Position numbers and translations under genes: made by a program | In this document: one piece after another, positions 7,959-16,175 of the stretch | Layout of the letters: each line of letters begins with the position of its first letter | Position numbering within the stretch: position 1 is the stretch's first letter | Origin: an uncultured Eubacterium sp. | Lineage (GTDB): Bacteria > Bacillota > Clostridia > Lachnospirales > Lachnospiraceae | Assembly: GCA_910584245.1 (NCBI GenBank) | Contig: CAJTZF010000009.1 | Span: 40,040 to 104,039 of the forward strand | Length of the DNA stretch: 64,000 nucleotides | Reading direction: 5' to 3' | The notes under the pieces: model-generated | Told to the model about the DNA's origin: nothing | Database searches by the model: none | What the model saw: the letters and a program-made list of their open reading frames with translations, nothing else

Positions 7959-8414
7959 ATGAATAAAGTAATTTTAATGGGTAATTTGACAAGAGATCCT
8001 GAGATCCGGTATTCTCAGGGTGAAAATTCGTTGGCAATCGCTAGATTTAGTGTCGCAGTAAACCGCAGATTTACTCGCCAGGGTGATACGGACGTCGATT
8101 TCTTCAACTGTACGGCATTTGGAAAACAGGCGGAATTTGTTGAAAAATATTTCAAACAGGGTTCGCGCATGCTGCTCTCAGGCCGCGTGCAAAATGACAA
8201 CTACACCAATAAAAATGGTGAAAAAGTGTACAGTGTACAAATTATCGCAGAAGAAATTGAATTTGCCGAGAGAAAAAGTACCGCGGATGCAAACGCCGCT
8301 GCTTCCCGGGGGAACAGTGGCTTCGGCGGAGGAGCTCCAGAGCCTGCTTTAGCGGCAGACGATGACTTCATGAATATTCCGGACGGCATAGAAGACGGTT
8401 TACCATTTAACTAA
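7959..8414 (+). CDS. ssb: single-stranded DNA-binding protein
   Basis: A 151-residue SSB. It has an N-terminal OB-fold (MNKVILMGNLTRDPEIRY to about residue 105), a glycine-rich linker and an acidic tip. The tip reads DDDFMNIPDGIEDGLPFN, so the usual terminal Phe of the partner-binding tip is followed by Asn. It coats single-stranded DNA in replication, repair and recombination and recruits partners through the tip. AAAGGAGG precedes the ATG. It lies between rpsF and rpsR as in most Firmicutes. Confidence 0.97.
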   Translation: MNKVILMGNLTRDPEIRYSQGENSLAIARFSVAVNRRFTRQGDTDVDFFNCTAFGKQAEFVEKYFKQGSRMLLSGRVQNDNYTNKNGEKVYSVQIIAEEIEFAERKSTADANAAASRGNSGFGGGAPEPALAADDDFMNIPDGIEDGLPFN

Positions 8415-8457
8415 ATCCTTTGACAACTCACAGAGTATTTAAAAGGAGGCAATTCAA

Positions 8458-8724
8458 ATGGCTTATAGCAAGGGAAACGGCTCGGATTCTCCGGCGAGAA
8501 GAAGAGGCCCTCGTAGAAGAAAGAAAGTATGTGCATTTTGTTCTGACAAAGAGCATGATTATATTGATTACAAAGATACTGGCAAACTGAAACGCTACAT
8601 GTCTGAGAGAGGTAAAATTCTTCCGAGAAGAATTACCGGTACATGCGCGAAGCATCAGCGCGCTCTCACGGCGGCAATTAAGCGTTCCCGTCACGTAGCA
8701 TTGATGCCTTATACACTTGATTAA
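8458..8724 (+). CDS. rpsR: 30S ribosomal protein S18
   Basis: An 88-residue S18 with a basic N-terminus (RRRGPRRRKK) and the core KLKRYMSERGKILPRRITG. It also has CAFC and a later CAKH, so it may be a zinc-binding form of S18. It pairs with S6 on the small subunit. AAAGGAGG precedes the ATG, and a strong terminator follows, closing the rpsF-ssb-rpsR operon. Confidence 0.97.
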   Translation: MAYSKGNGSDSPARRRGPRRRKKVCAFCSDKEHDYIDYKDTGKLKRYMSERGKILPRRITGTCAKHQRALTAAIKRSRHVALMPYTLD

Positions 8725-8741
8725 TCTTATATCGTATACGC

Positions 8742-8773
8742 ACACCCTGTGGCGCCGCCGCAGGGTGTTTTTG
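8742..8773 (+). terminator. terminator of rpsF-ssb-rpsR
   Basis: ACACCCTG (8742-8749) pairs with CAGGGTGT (8761-8768) around a GC-rich loop, followed by a T run. Confidence 0.85.
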
Positions 8774-8820
8774 CGTGCGTCCGTTTTTTCAAATGCAAGC
8801 TTCCCTTTTTCCGCAAACCG

Positions 8821-8829
8821 TGGTATAAT
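8821..8829 (+). promoter_or_regulatory. extended -10 of gdpP-rplI-dnaB promoter
   Basis: TGGTATAAT is an extended -10 element about 115 nt before gdpP. I see no good -35, which fits an extended -10 promoter. Confidence 0.5.
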
Positions 8830-8946
8830 GGTTGTATATATCGTATTTTATGGTACCGGGGCAAAAGTCCTTGTTGCCCGTATGTATATGGGCAGCTACA
8901 GCTTTAAGATCCCTTATCATTTCATATACGGGAATGGAGGAACGGT

Positions 8947-10998
8947 TTGGACAAAAAGAAAATTCAGGGAACCCTGCGTTCTTACTTGCGGTGGCCGCTC
9001 ATGCTTTCGCCGCTTTTAATCGCGATGAACTTTCATGTATATACGTGGAATATAAAAGCAGGCACGCTGATGACTTGTTATATCCTTTTATATATTGCCA
9101 TTTCCTTTTTACTATACTTCTTAAAGAGAAAGGCTATCTGGAGAGATATGGTGCAATACGCCATATGCTTTAACCATACAGTCAACCGCCTTGCCAGCGA
9201 ACTGGATCTCCCCATCGCCATCACGGACTGGACGGGAACTTGCCTGTGGTGCAATTGGGAATTCACGCGTGCCTTTTGCACGGAGGAAACAAGGCGGAAA
9301 TTTACAATTACTTCCGTCATCCCCTCCCTGACTACGGAGGTATTTCCAAAAACGACAGGGGAGCACGCCGAGATCCACTTTCATATCGACGGCTGCTATT
9401 ACAAATCCGTTATACAGAAGGTCAATATGGTAGATACCGCACAGGTTTCGGAGGAATCCGCATCCTCCTTCACCCCCAGCGACCACTTTTATGTGTTTTA
9501 CATGCATGATGAGACGGAAATCGTGCGCTATATAAAAGAGAACAACGACCAGCGCCTGGATGTCGGTCTCTTATACATTGACAACTACGACGAATCCCTC
9601 GAACCTGTCGACGAGGTGCGGCGGTCACTGCTTTCCGCGCTGATTGACCGGAAAATCAACAAGTATATGCTAAAAATCGACGCCATCACAAAAAAACTGG
9701 AAAAGGATAAATATATTTTCCTGTTCCAACACAAATATCTGACCACTTTGAAAAATGACAAATTTTCCCTTCTGGACGAGGTGCGCAATGTCAATGTCGG
9801 GGAGGATGTGAATATTACAATCAGCATGGGGATCGGCACCCAGGCGGAGACGCTTATAAAGCGCCAGGAGTATTCCCGCAGCGCCATTGACCTTGCCCTT
9901 GCGCGGGGCGGCGACCAGGTAGTCATCAAAAATAAAGACAATCTTTTATATTTTGGCGGAAAAAGCATTCAACAGGAAAAAAATACGAGGGTAAAGGCCC
10001 GCGTAAAAGCCCACGCCCTCCGTGAATCCATTGAGGCTGCGGAGCAGATCATTATTATGGGACACCAGCTTCCCGATGTAGATGCGGTCGGAAGCGCCAT
10101 CGGTATTTACCGAATTGCGACGGCGCTCGGAAAAAAGGCCCACATAGTTGTAAACAAGGTTACTTCTTCCCTGAAACCGATACTTACGATGCTGGAACAA
10201 CACGTAGATGAAGAGGACGATTTATTTATAAACGGCGAAACGGCGCGGGGACGGATGACCGCCAGCACACTGCTCGTAGTTGTGGATGTCAATCACCCGT
10301 CTTACACCGATGAACCCGGTCTGGTAAACATGGCTTCTTCGCTCGTCGTATTGGACCACCACCGGCAGGCAGGGGAATCCTTTTTAAACCCTACCCTTTC
10401 CTATGTGGAGCCATTTGCCTCCTCCACGTGTGAAATGGTTGCTGAAATTCTTCAGTATGTCGGGGACGAAATCCGGCTGAAAGCCTATGAAGCGGACGCC
10501 ATGTATTCCGGCATCATGGTCGATACAAATAATTTTATGAACAAACCGGGTGTGCGGACCTTTGAAGCGGTGGCCTTTTTACGCCGCTCGGGCGCCGATG
10601 TCACCCGCGTCCGTAAGCTGTTCCGCACAGATCTCGTTGAATACAAAGTTAAGGCAGAGGCGATCCAAAACACAGAGATCTTTATGAACTGCTATGCCAT
10701 CGCCCTCTGCAACGCGAACCAATGTGAATCCCCTACGATCATCGGCGCCAAAATCGCCAATGAGCTTTTGGATATAGACGGTATTAAGGCAACTTTCGTT
10801 CTAACCGAATACGAGGGGAAAATATATATCAGCGCCCGTTCCATTGATGAACTCAACGTGCAGGTTGTAATGGAGAAACTCGGCGGCGGCGGACATATTA
10901 CATGCGCCGGCGCACAGCTTGAAGACTGCACGCTGTCCGAGGGCAGTGAAATTATACGAAGAACACTAACTAAAATGAAAGAAGAAGGTGACTTATAA
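8947..10998 (+). CDS. gdpP: c-di-AMP phosphodiesterase GdpP (PAS-degenerate GGDEF-DHH/DHHA1)
   Basis: A 683-residue membrane protein. Two N-terminal transmembrane segments (about residues 15-60) are followed by a PAS-like region, then a degenerate GGDEF domain with RGGDQ in place of the active site. The DHH domain has GHQLPDVDAVGS, VVVDVNHPS and VLDHHRQAG, and the DHHA1 end has KLGGGGHITCAGAQ. It hydrolyses c-di-AMP to pApA and so affects potassium balance, wall stress and beta-lactam tolerance in Firmicutes. The TTG start is used because GGAGG lies just upstream and no better start fits. It abuts rplI directly, a conserved arrangement. Confidence 0.95.
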   Translation: MDKKKIQGTLRSYLRWPLMLSPLLIAMNFHVYTWNIKAGTLMTCYILLYIAISFLLYFLKRKAIWRDMVQYAICFNHTVNRLASELDLPIAITDWTGTCLWCNWEFTRAFCTEETRRKFTITSVIPSLTTEVFPKTTGEHAEIHFHIDGCYYKSVIQKVNMVDTAQVSEESASSFTPSDHFYVFYMHDETEIVRYIKENNDQRLDVGLLYIDNYDESLEPVDEVRRSLLSALIDRKINKYMLKIDAITKKLEKDKYIFLFQHKYLTTLKNDKFSLLDEVRNVNVGEDVNITISMGIGTQAETLIKRQEYSRSAIDLALARGGDQVVIKNKDNLLYFGGKSIQQEKNTRVKARVKAHALRESIEAAEQIIIMGHQLPDVDAVGSAIGIYRIATALGKKAHIVVNKVTSSLKPILTMLEQHVDEEDDLFINGETARGRMTASTLLVVVDVNHPSYTDEPGLVNMASSLVVLDHHRQAGESFLNPTLSYVEPFASSTCEMVAEILQYVGDEIRLKAYEADAMYSGIMVDTNNFMNKPGVRTFEAVAFLRRSGADVTRVRKLFRTDLVEYKVKAEAIQNTEIFMNCYAIALCNANQCESPTIIGAKIANELLDIDGIKATFVLTEYEGKIYISARSIDELNVQVVMEKLGGGGHITCAGAQLEDCTLSEGSEIIRRTLTKMKEEGDL

Positions 10999-11445
10999 AT
11001 GAAAGTAATTCTTTTTGAGGATGTCAAATCCCTTGGTAAAAAAGGCGATATTGTCACAGTAAACGACGGCTATGCAAGAAACTTTATTCTCAAGAAAAAG
11101 CTTGGCGCAGAAGCCACTTCAAAAAACCTGAACGACTTAAAACTAAAAAAACAGAACGATGAAAAAAAAGCCGCAGAAATTTTAGCCAGCGCAGAAAAAC
11201 TTGCCGGGGAACTCTCGGACAAATCCGTGACGCTGACGATCAAGGCCGGTTCTGACGGCAGGGCATTCGGGTCCGTTTCCACGAAAGAAATTTCCGCTGC
11301 CGCCAAAGAACAGCTCGGCTATGACCTGGACAAAAAGAAGATGCACCTGAATGAGCCGATTAAAAACATCGGAACTTACCTTGTTCCCATTAAGCTCCAC
11401 CCTAAAGTTACGGCAGAGCTTAAAGTAATTGTCAACGGCAAATAA
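10999..11445 (+). CDS. rplI: 50S ribosomal protein L9
   Basis: A 148-residue L9, MKVILFEDVKSLGKKGDIV, with the conserved VNDGYARNFI motif, a long central helix and a C-terminal domain ending VTAELKVIVNGK. It binds 23S rRNA near the L1 stalk. Its ATG follows the gdpP stop directly, so the two genes are translationally coupled. dnaB follows after about 60 nt, the common gdpP-rplI-dnaB order. Confidence 0.97.
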   Translation: MKVILFEDVKSLGKKGDIVTVNDGYARNFILKKKLGAEATSKNLNDLKLKKQNDEKKAAEILASAEKLAGELSDKSVTLTIKAGSDGRAFGSVSTKEISAAAKEQLGYDLDKKKMHLNEPIKNIGTYLVPIKLHPKVTAELKVIVNGK

Positions 11446-11507
11446 CACAACTATATATAATACAACATCTAACAGGCGCACACACATTGCGCAGAATGAC
11501 TAACATC

Positions 11508-12845
11508 ATGGAAGAACAAATTATCAAGCGAATTTTACCTCACAGCGCAGAGGCAGAACAATCGGTAATAGGCGCTATTCTGCTGGATTCAGAGGCGATT
11601 ATAACGGCCTCTGAAATTTTGCTGCCTGAAGATTTTTATAATCCTCAGTTTAAGGCCCTATACTCTTCGATGCTCTCCTTATATCAGGAGGGACGGCCTA
11701 TCGACCCCGTCACCTTGCAAAATAAACTCCGCGAACAGGAAGTTCCCGAGGACCTTTACCGTATCGAATTTATCAGCCAGATTCTCTCCTCGGTTCCAAC
11801 GTCCGCAAATATAAAATATTACGCCGAGATCGTGAAAGAGAAAGCTATTTTGCGAAGGCTGATCCGGGTTTCCGAGTCCATCGCCAACGACTGCTACCAG
11901 GACAATGAAAATCTGGACGAACTGCTAGACAATACGGAAAAACAAATTTTCGACGTCGTCCAGAACCGCTCTACCAGCGATTTTATCCCTATTAAGCAGA
12001 CCGCGCTTGAAACTTTGGAAAGTATACAGCGCGCAGCAAAAACAGTCGGTTCTGTCACTGGCATTTCCACCGGTTTTTACGATTTGGACGCACGCACGGC
12101 AGGTCTGCAAAAATCTGACCTAATACTGATTGCCGCCCGCCCCTCCGTGGGCAAGACCGCCTTTGTACTAAATATTGCTGAATTTGTCGCCATTCGGAAC
12201 AATATTTCCACAGCAATTTTCAGCCTGGAGATGTCCCGCGTACAGTTAGCCAAGCGTCTCATCTCCATGAATTCCAAAGTGGATTCCCAGCATTTACGGG
12301 TTGGAAACCTGGCGGATGACGAATGGGGGAAGATCACGGAAAGCACGATTCTTCTCGGGGAATCCCCTCTCGTAATCGACGACACTCCCGGCATAAGTAT
12401 TTCCCAGCTCCGCTCCAAATGCCGTAAGCTGAAAATCGAAAACAACCTCGAGCTTGTCATTATTGACTATCTCCAGCTGATGTCCGGCTCAAGCGGGCGC
12501 AAAAGTGATTCCCGCCAGCAGGAAATATCTGATATCTCCCGGTCGCTAAAAGCCCTTGCAAGGGAGATCGACTGTCCGGTGATCGCCCTTTCCCAGCTCA
12601 GCCGCGCCGTGGAGAGCCGCGAGGACAAAAGGCCGATGCTCTCGGATTTGCGTGAATCAGGAGCAATCGAGCAGGACGCCGACGTCGTTATGTTTCTTTA
12701 CCGGGATGAATATTACCATAAAGATTCAGATGACAAAGGCATTGCCGAGGTCATCATTGGGAAACAAAGAAACGGCCCAACCTGTACCGTACGCCTTAAA
12801 TGGCTTGCAGAATACACGAAATTTGCAAATCTGGAGACAAATTAG
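11508..12845 (+). CDS. dnaB: replicative DNA helicase
   Basis: A DnaB hexameric helicase of 445 residues from the chosen start MEEQIIKRILPHSAEAEQ. It has an N-terminal primase-binding domain, a linker, and a RecA-like motor with Walker A ARPSVGKT, Walker B LVIIDYLQLM and a late RESGAIEQDAD motif. It unwinds DNA at the fork. In-frame TTG (11487) and ATG (11496) codons lie upstream and no ribosome site is strong. I chose 11508 because homologues begin at this Met-Glu-Glu segment. Last gene of the gdpP-rplI-dnaB group. Confidence 0.95.
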   Translation: MEEQIIKRILPHSAEAEQSVIGAILLDSEAIITASEILLPEDFYNPQFKALYSSMLSLYQEGRPIDPVTLQNKLREQEVPEDLYRIEFISQILSSVPTSANIKYYAEIVKEKAILRRLIRVSESIANDCYQDNENLDELLDNTEKQIFDVVQNRSTSDFIPIKQTALETLESIQRAAKTVGSVTGISTGFYDLDARTAGLQKSDLILIAARPSVGKTAFVLNIAEFVAIRNNISTAIFSLEMSRVQLAKRLISMNSKVDSQHLRVGNLADDEWGKITESTILLGESPLVIDDTPGISISQLRSKCRKLKIENNLELVIIDYLQLMSGSSGRKSDSRQQEISDISRSLKALAREIDCPVIALSQLSRAVESREDKRPMLSDLRESGAIEQDADVVMFLYRDEYYHKDSDDKGIAEVIIGKQRNGPTCTVRLKWLAEYTKFANLETN

Positions 12846-12919
12846 ACGTTTTTCCAATTTCTCCGTCGCTATATAAAGAAATTTGTCAATCGGTTTTTCC
12901 TGAAATTATGGATCCATAC

Positions 12920-12947
12920 TTGAAGTCCTTTCCCTATTTGCTATACT
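12920..12947 (+). promoter_or_regulatory. promoter of MerR-like regulator gene
   Basis: TTGAAG (12920-12925), 16 nt, TATACT (12942-12947). The predicted start near 12954 leaves no leader for an ATG at 12958, which supports the later start at 12994. Confidence 0.6.
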
Positions 12948-12993
12948 TTATCTTAATATGATTAGAGCATTAAGGAAAGGACTGATTTATTTT

Positions 12994-13593
12994 ATGAAAG
13001 AACCCGTACAATTATGCTATACAATTTCAGAGGCAGCCAAACTGATGAATGTCGAACCTCATGTGCTGCGCTACTGGGAGGACGAGCTTAATCTTAATAT
13101 TTCCCGCAATTCTATGGGGCATCGTATATATACAGACGATGACCTGAAAACTTTTAAATCCATCCAGCACCTAAAGGCTAACCACATATCCCTCAAAGAC
13201 ATCCGGGACCAGCTCCCCGCTTCAGAGGCCCCCTCCCCATCAGCGGTCTATCCTGCTGAAAAAGGGACAGTAAAAACTCCCGGCTCTTCTGGTACTGGCG
13301 ATAAAATGACACAATTCAAGTCTATACTTACAAATATCATAAAAGATGCCATGCGTGAAAATTCGAAAGAAATGAGCGATAATATCAGTTCCAGGGTTTC
13401 TGACAACGTCCGGAAGGAAATAGATTTCCTGATTCGGCAGCAGGAGGAGGCAGATGAAATCCGTTTCAGACAACTGGACGAGACAATACGGACATTTCAA
13501 AAGGCAAGGCAAGAAGCTGCGATAGCAAAAGTCAGCGAAAATAAAGGAAAAAAGAAAAAGTTCTTTATAAAAAGGAAAGAAAAGGCAAAATAA
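12994..13593 (+). CDS. MerR-like helix-turn-helix regulator with coiled-coil tail
   Basis: A 199-residue protein. Residues 1-75 are a MerR-type winged helix (CYTISEAAKLMNVEPHVLRYW). A Ser/Pro linker follows, then a long charged helical region (about 105-185) likely to form a coiled coil, and a Lys-rich tail (KGKKKKFFIKRKEK). No metal or drug-binding domain is visible. Some Firmicute proteins of this build act at the chromosome rather than as classical regulators. The start at 12994 follows AAGGAAAGG; an in-frame ATG at 12958 lies almost on the predicted transcription start. Targets unknown. Confidence 0.75.
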   Translation: MKEPVQLCYTISEAAKLMNVEPHVLRYWEDELNLNISRNSMGHRIYTDDDLKTFKSIQHLKANHISLKDIRDQLPASEAPSPSAVYPAEKGTVKTPGSSGTGDKMTQFKSILTNIIKDAMRENSKEMSDNISSRVSDNVRKEIDFLIRQQEEADEIRFRQLDETIRTFQKARQEAAIAKVSENKGKKKKFFIKRKEKAK

Positions 13594-13618
13594 AAATCCA
13601 TATATTTTCGAATATCAC

Positions 13619-13647
13619 TTGCATTTCGCCTATCAAAATGTTATAAT
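13619..13647 (+). promoter_or_regulatory. promoter of Big2 surface protein gene
   Basis: TTGCAT (13619-13624), 17 nt, TATAAT (13642-13647), with TG at the extended -10 position. A strong-looking promoter. Confidence 0.75.
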
Positions 13648-13716
13648 ATTTTTACATTATCGCTATACATATTTGTGAATTTTCACAAGCATGCAGCACA
13701 AAAAAAAGGAGGAAGA

Positions 13717-14649
13717 ATGTTTATGTTCTCAAAAGTTTCAAAGAAAATTGTTGCAGGAACATTAGTTATGGCTGTTGCTTTCACCTCAGCTGTTGTTTCA
13801 ACACCATTTGAGGCATCGGCAAAAGCTAAGCTGAACAAAAAGTCAGTTTCTATCACTGCTGGTGATAGTGTTACACTGAAGGCGAGTGCCAAAGCTAAAT
13901 GGTCCACAAGTGACAAGACAAAAGCTACTATTAGTGCAAAGGGTAAAAAATGTACAGTAAAGGGAATCGCAAAGGGAAATTGCAAAATTACTGCCAAAGT
14001 TGGCAAAGAGACACTGACATGCAAAGTAAAAGTTAAAGCTCCAAAAGCTGGTAAAGTGATTTACGATCTCGCAAAGGAAATGGGATCTGACTCTAGTACA
14101 GGTAAATCATTTGCACCTCCAGTAAAATGTCCATACAGCGAGTTTAAATACAACTCATTCCGTATCTGGCTGTGCCAGGCTATATTCTACGATCCTGCTA
14201 ACGGCGGTGTAGACTACAGAGGAAGAAAGATCAATATTTCCGTAACTGTTAAAAACTCCGGTAAAAACGATCTTGCTGAGCTTGGTTTCTGCTTCAACTA
14301 CACAAAGGGCGGTTCAGACGGCAGCTATCCATTTGCTTACCATGTAGTAAATTCTAAGCTTCGTTCCGCAATTGCTAAGAAAGCAAATAAAAAATGGAGC
14401 CTTGCATCCGTTAAAAAGGATTCGGCTCACAAACATGCTAAGGTTGTAGAAGGCCAGATCAAAAAAGGTAAGACATATACCTATAGCTTTTCTTTCACAA
14501 TTCCAAAGGATGCTATGAATGGCGATAAAGATCCTGATACAAATATCAACTACCCAATCATGTTCTACATCCCGAACCTGAAAGACAACTGTCCATATCA
14601 GGATGGCGATGAGATTACTGTTTTGAAAGCTAAATTTACACTTGCATAA
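13717..14649 (+). CDS. secreted Big2-domain protein
   Basis: A secreted protein of 310 residues. The signal peptide (KKIVAGTLVMAVAFTSAVVS) ends near FEASA|K. Residues about 35-115 form a very basic bacterial Ig-like (Big2) domain with KWSTSDKTKATIS and CTVKGIAKGNCKITAKV. The rest is an unrecognised beta-rich domain, perhaps CBM-like, with a C-terminal strand DEITVLKAKFTLA. No sorting signal. Strong promoter, AGGAGG site and a biased codon choice (AAA, GCT, GTA) suggest high expression. ATGs at 13717 and 13723 are both possible. A long terminator follows. Confidence 0.8.
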   Translation: MFMFSKVSKKIVAGTLVMAVAFTSAVVSTPFEASAKAKLNKKSVSITAGDSVTLKASAKAKWSTSDKTKATISAKGKKCTVKGIAKGNCKITAKVGKETLTCKVKVKAPKAGKVIYDLAKEMGSDSSTGKSFAPPVKCPYSEFKYNSFRIWLCQAIFYDPANGGVDYRGRKINISVTVKNSGKNDLAELGFCFNYTKGGSDGSYPFAYHVVNSKLRSAIAKKANKKWSLASVKKDSAHKHAKVVEGQIKKGKTYTYSFSFTIPKDAMNGDKDPDTNINYPIMFYIPNLKDNCPYQDGDEITVLKAKFTLA

Positions 14650-14662
14650 TATAGTATTTAAA

Positions 14663-14716
14663 AAGAAGGCTATCGCGCTAGCGGTGAAAACCGTTAGTGC
14701 AGATAGCTTCTTTTTT
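14663..14716 (+). terminator. strong terminator after the Big2 gene
   Basis: AAGAAGGCTATC (14663-14674) pairs with GATAGCTTCTT (14702-14712), and CTAGCGGT pairs with ACCGTTAG around GAAA. A T run follows. It may also work on the minus strand. Confidence 0.88.
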
Positions 14717-14896
14717 ATGCTTTTCGCTATTATACGTTAAATATGAAACCTCTTCACCCATAGCATCGTCTTATTATCTTGTTTCATAATAAATTCATGG
14801 CTCCTTTTCTCTTTGCCAACAGGCTTCTCCAACCTAAACACACCTACATCCAACTATTTCCTTTCAATGCGTGTAAAAGTAAAAGTGAAACAGTTA

Positions 14897-14949
14897 CAAG
14901 AAAGCCTCCAAACAGAGTTCTTGCACCATTTGAAGGCTTACTAATTTGT
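14897..14949 (-). terminator. terminator of hrcA-grpE-dnaK-dnaJ
   Basis: On the minus strand AAGCCTTCAAA pairs with TTTGGAGGCTT (one G-U pair), followed by TTCTT, 25 nt beyond the dnaJ stop. Confidence 0.7.
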
Positions 14950-14973
14950 TTCTCATGATGGACGTTTACACAG

Positions 14974-16083
14974 TCACTTCTTCCTATGTTTTTTTCCTTC
15001 CTTTTCACTAAAGCTATCTTCCAGCTGCTGCAATAGCTTTTTTTGCTCTTTCGTAACAGATGTTGGAACATCCACCACCAAATCCACATAGTGATTACCG
15101 CGAAGTTTCTTATTTCTCAAGGATGGAACTCCCTTTCCGCGGAGTCTGACTCTAGTTCCTGTCGGCGTTCCCGGTTTAACCGTATACGCCACATCGCCAT
15201 CAATCGTCTTTACCACGACTTCGCCCCCGAGAACCGCTTTCGGATACGATATTTTAACCGTTGAATAAATGTCATAATCGTGCCGTTCAAAATCAGGATT
15301 GCGCTCGACAAATACTTCCACCAGAAGATCTCCTCGACCTCCCCCGTTTGTTCCCGGCTCTCCCTTTCCGCGAATTCTTACGCTCTGCCCGTGGTCAATT
15401 CCGGCTGGTATGGATACCTGAATCTTTTTCCGGCTCGCAATAAATCCTGTCCCGCTACAATCCTTACATTTGTCCTTAATCACCTTACCAGTACCATGAC
15501 AGCTTGAGCATGTAACGACATTCTGTACCATCCCAAATAATGACTTCTGGGTATGCACTACCTGGCCTTTTCCTCCACAGGCCGTACACGTCTCTGGTTT
15601 CGTGCCTGGTTTTGCACCTGTTCCATGACAAGTCGCACATTCATCCTTCAAATTGAGTTCAAGCTCTTTGTCTACGCCAAAGCACGCTTCCTCCAGTGTA
15701 ATCCTGACCTGGGCGCGCACATTCGCTCCTCTTACGGGAGCGTTCGGATCTCTCCTGCGGCTTCCGCCTCCAAACAAATCGCCGAAAATATCCCCAAAGA
15801 TATCCCCCATATCCATTCCAGAAAAATCAAATCCACCGGCGCCTGCGCCGCCATTTTCAAAAGCAGCGTGCCCAAACTGGTCATACTGTCTTCTTTTATC
15901 TGCATCACTCAATACGGCATATGCCTCCGAAGCCTCTTTAAACTTCACTTCTGCATCTTTATTTCCCGGGTTCGTGTCGGGATGGTATTTCTTCGCCAGC
16001 TTTCGGTATGCTTTTTTCAACTCAGCGTCATCGGCATTTTTGCTTACGCCTAATACTTCATAATAATCACGCTTATCAGCCAT
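14974..16083 (-). CDS. dnaJ: chaperone DnaJ
   Basis: A 369-residue type I DnaJ. It has a J-domain with HPD (KKYHPDTN, residues about 1-70), a Gly/Phe-rich linker (GGAGAGGFDFSG), four CxxCxGxG zinc repeats (CATCHGTG, CTACGGKG, CSSCHGTG, CKDCSGTG; about 145-220), then substrate-binding and dimerisation domains. It delivers unfolded clients to DnaK and stimulates its ATPase. It follows dnaK by 92 nt, with a long hairpin in that gap, and ends at a terminator. The tail is very basic (KEGKKHRKK). Confidence 0.97.
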   Translation of the reverse strand: MADKRDYYEVLGVSKNADDAELKKAYRKLAKKYHPDTNPGNKDAEVKFKEASEAYAVLSDADKRRQYDQFGHAAFENGGAGAGGFDFSGMDMGDIFGDIFGDLFGGGSRRRDPNAPVRGANVRAQVRITLEEACFGVDKELELNLKDECATCHGTGAKPGTKPETCTACGGKGQVVHTQKSLFGMVQNVVTCSSCHGTGKVIKDKCKDCSGTGFIASRKKIQVSIPAGIDHGQSVRIRGKGEPGTNGGGRGDLLVEVFVERNPDFERHDYDIYSTVKISYPKAVLGGEVVVKTIDGDVAYTVKPGTPTGTRVRLRGKGVPSLRNKKLRGNHYVDLVVDVPTSVTKEQKKLLQQLEDSFSEKEGKKHRKK

Positions 16084-16104
16084 TTTCTATCCTCCTCATG
16101 ACAC

Positions 16105-16133
16105 TGACTCGTACCATGGAATGGTACGAGTCA
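16105..16133. repeat. 13-bp inverted repeat in the dnaK-dnaJ gap
   Basis: TGACTCGTACCAT (16105-16117) and ATGGTACGAGTCA (16121-16133) are perfect inverted repeats around GGA. No T run follows on the coding strand, so it is not a standard terminator. It may set the dnaK:dnaJ transcript ratio or stabilise an RNA end. Confidence 0.7.
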
Positions 16134-16175
16134 CTGCATCTCGCTATAGTCACATTACGTCCTTACCGAGCCATT

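Larger units (their letters stand above)
14650..14973. other. intergenic stretch between convergent genes
   Basis: Between the Big2 gene and dnaJ I see only the two terminators listed separately. No coding frame with a ribosome site and no RNA gene was recognised in 14720-14900. Confidence 0.6.
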
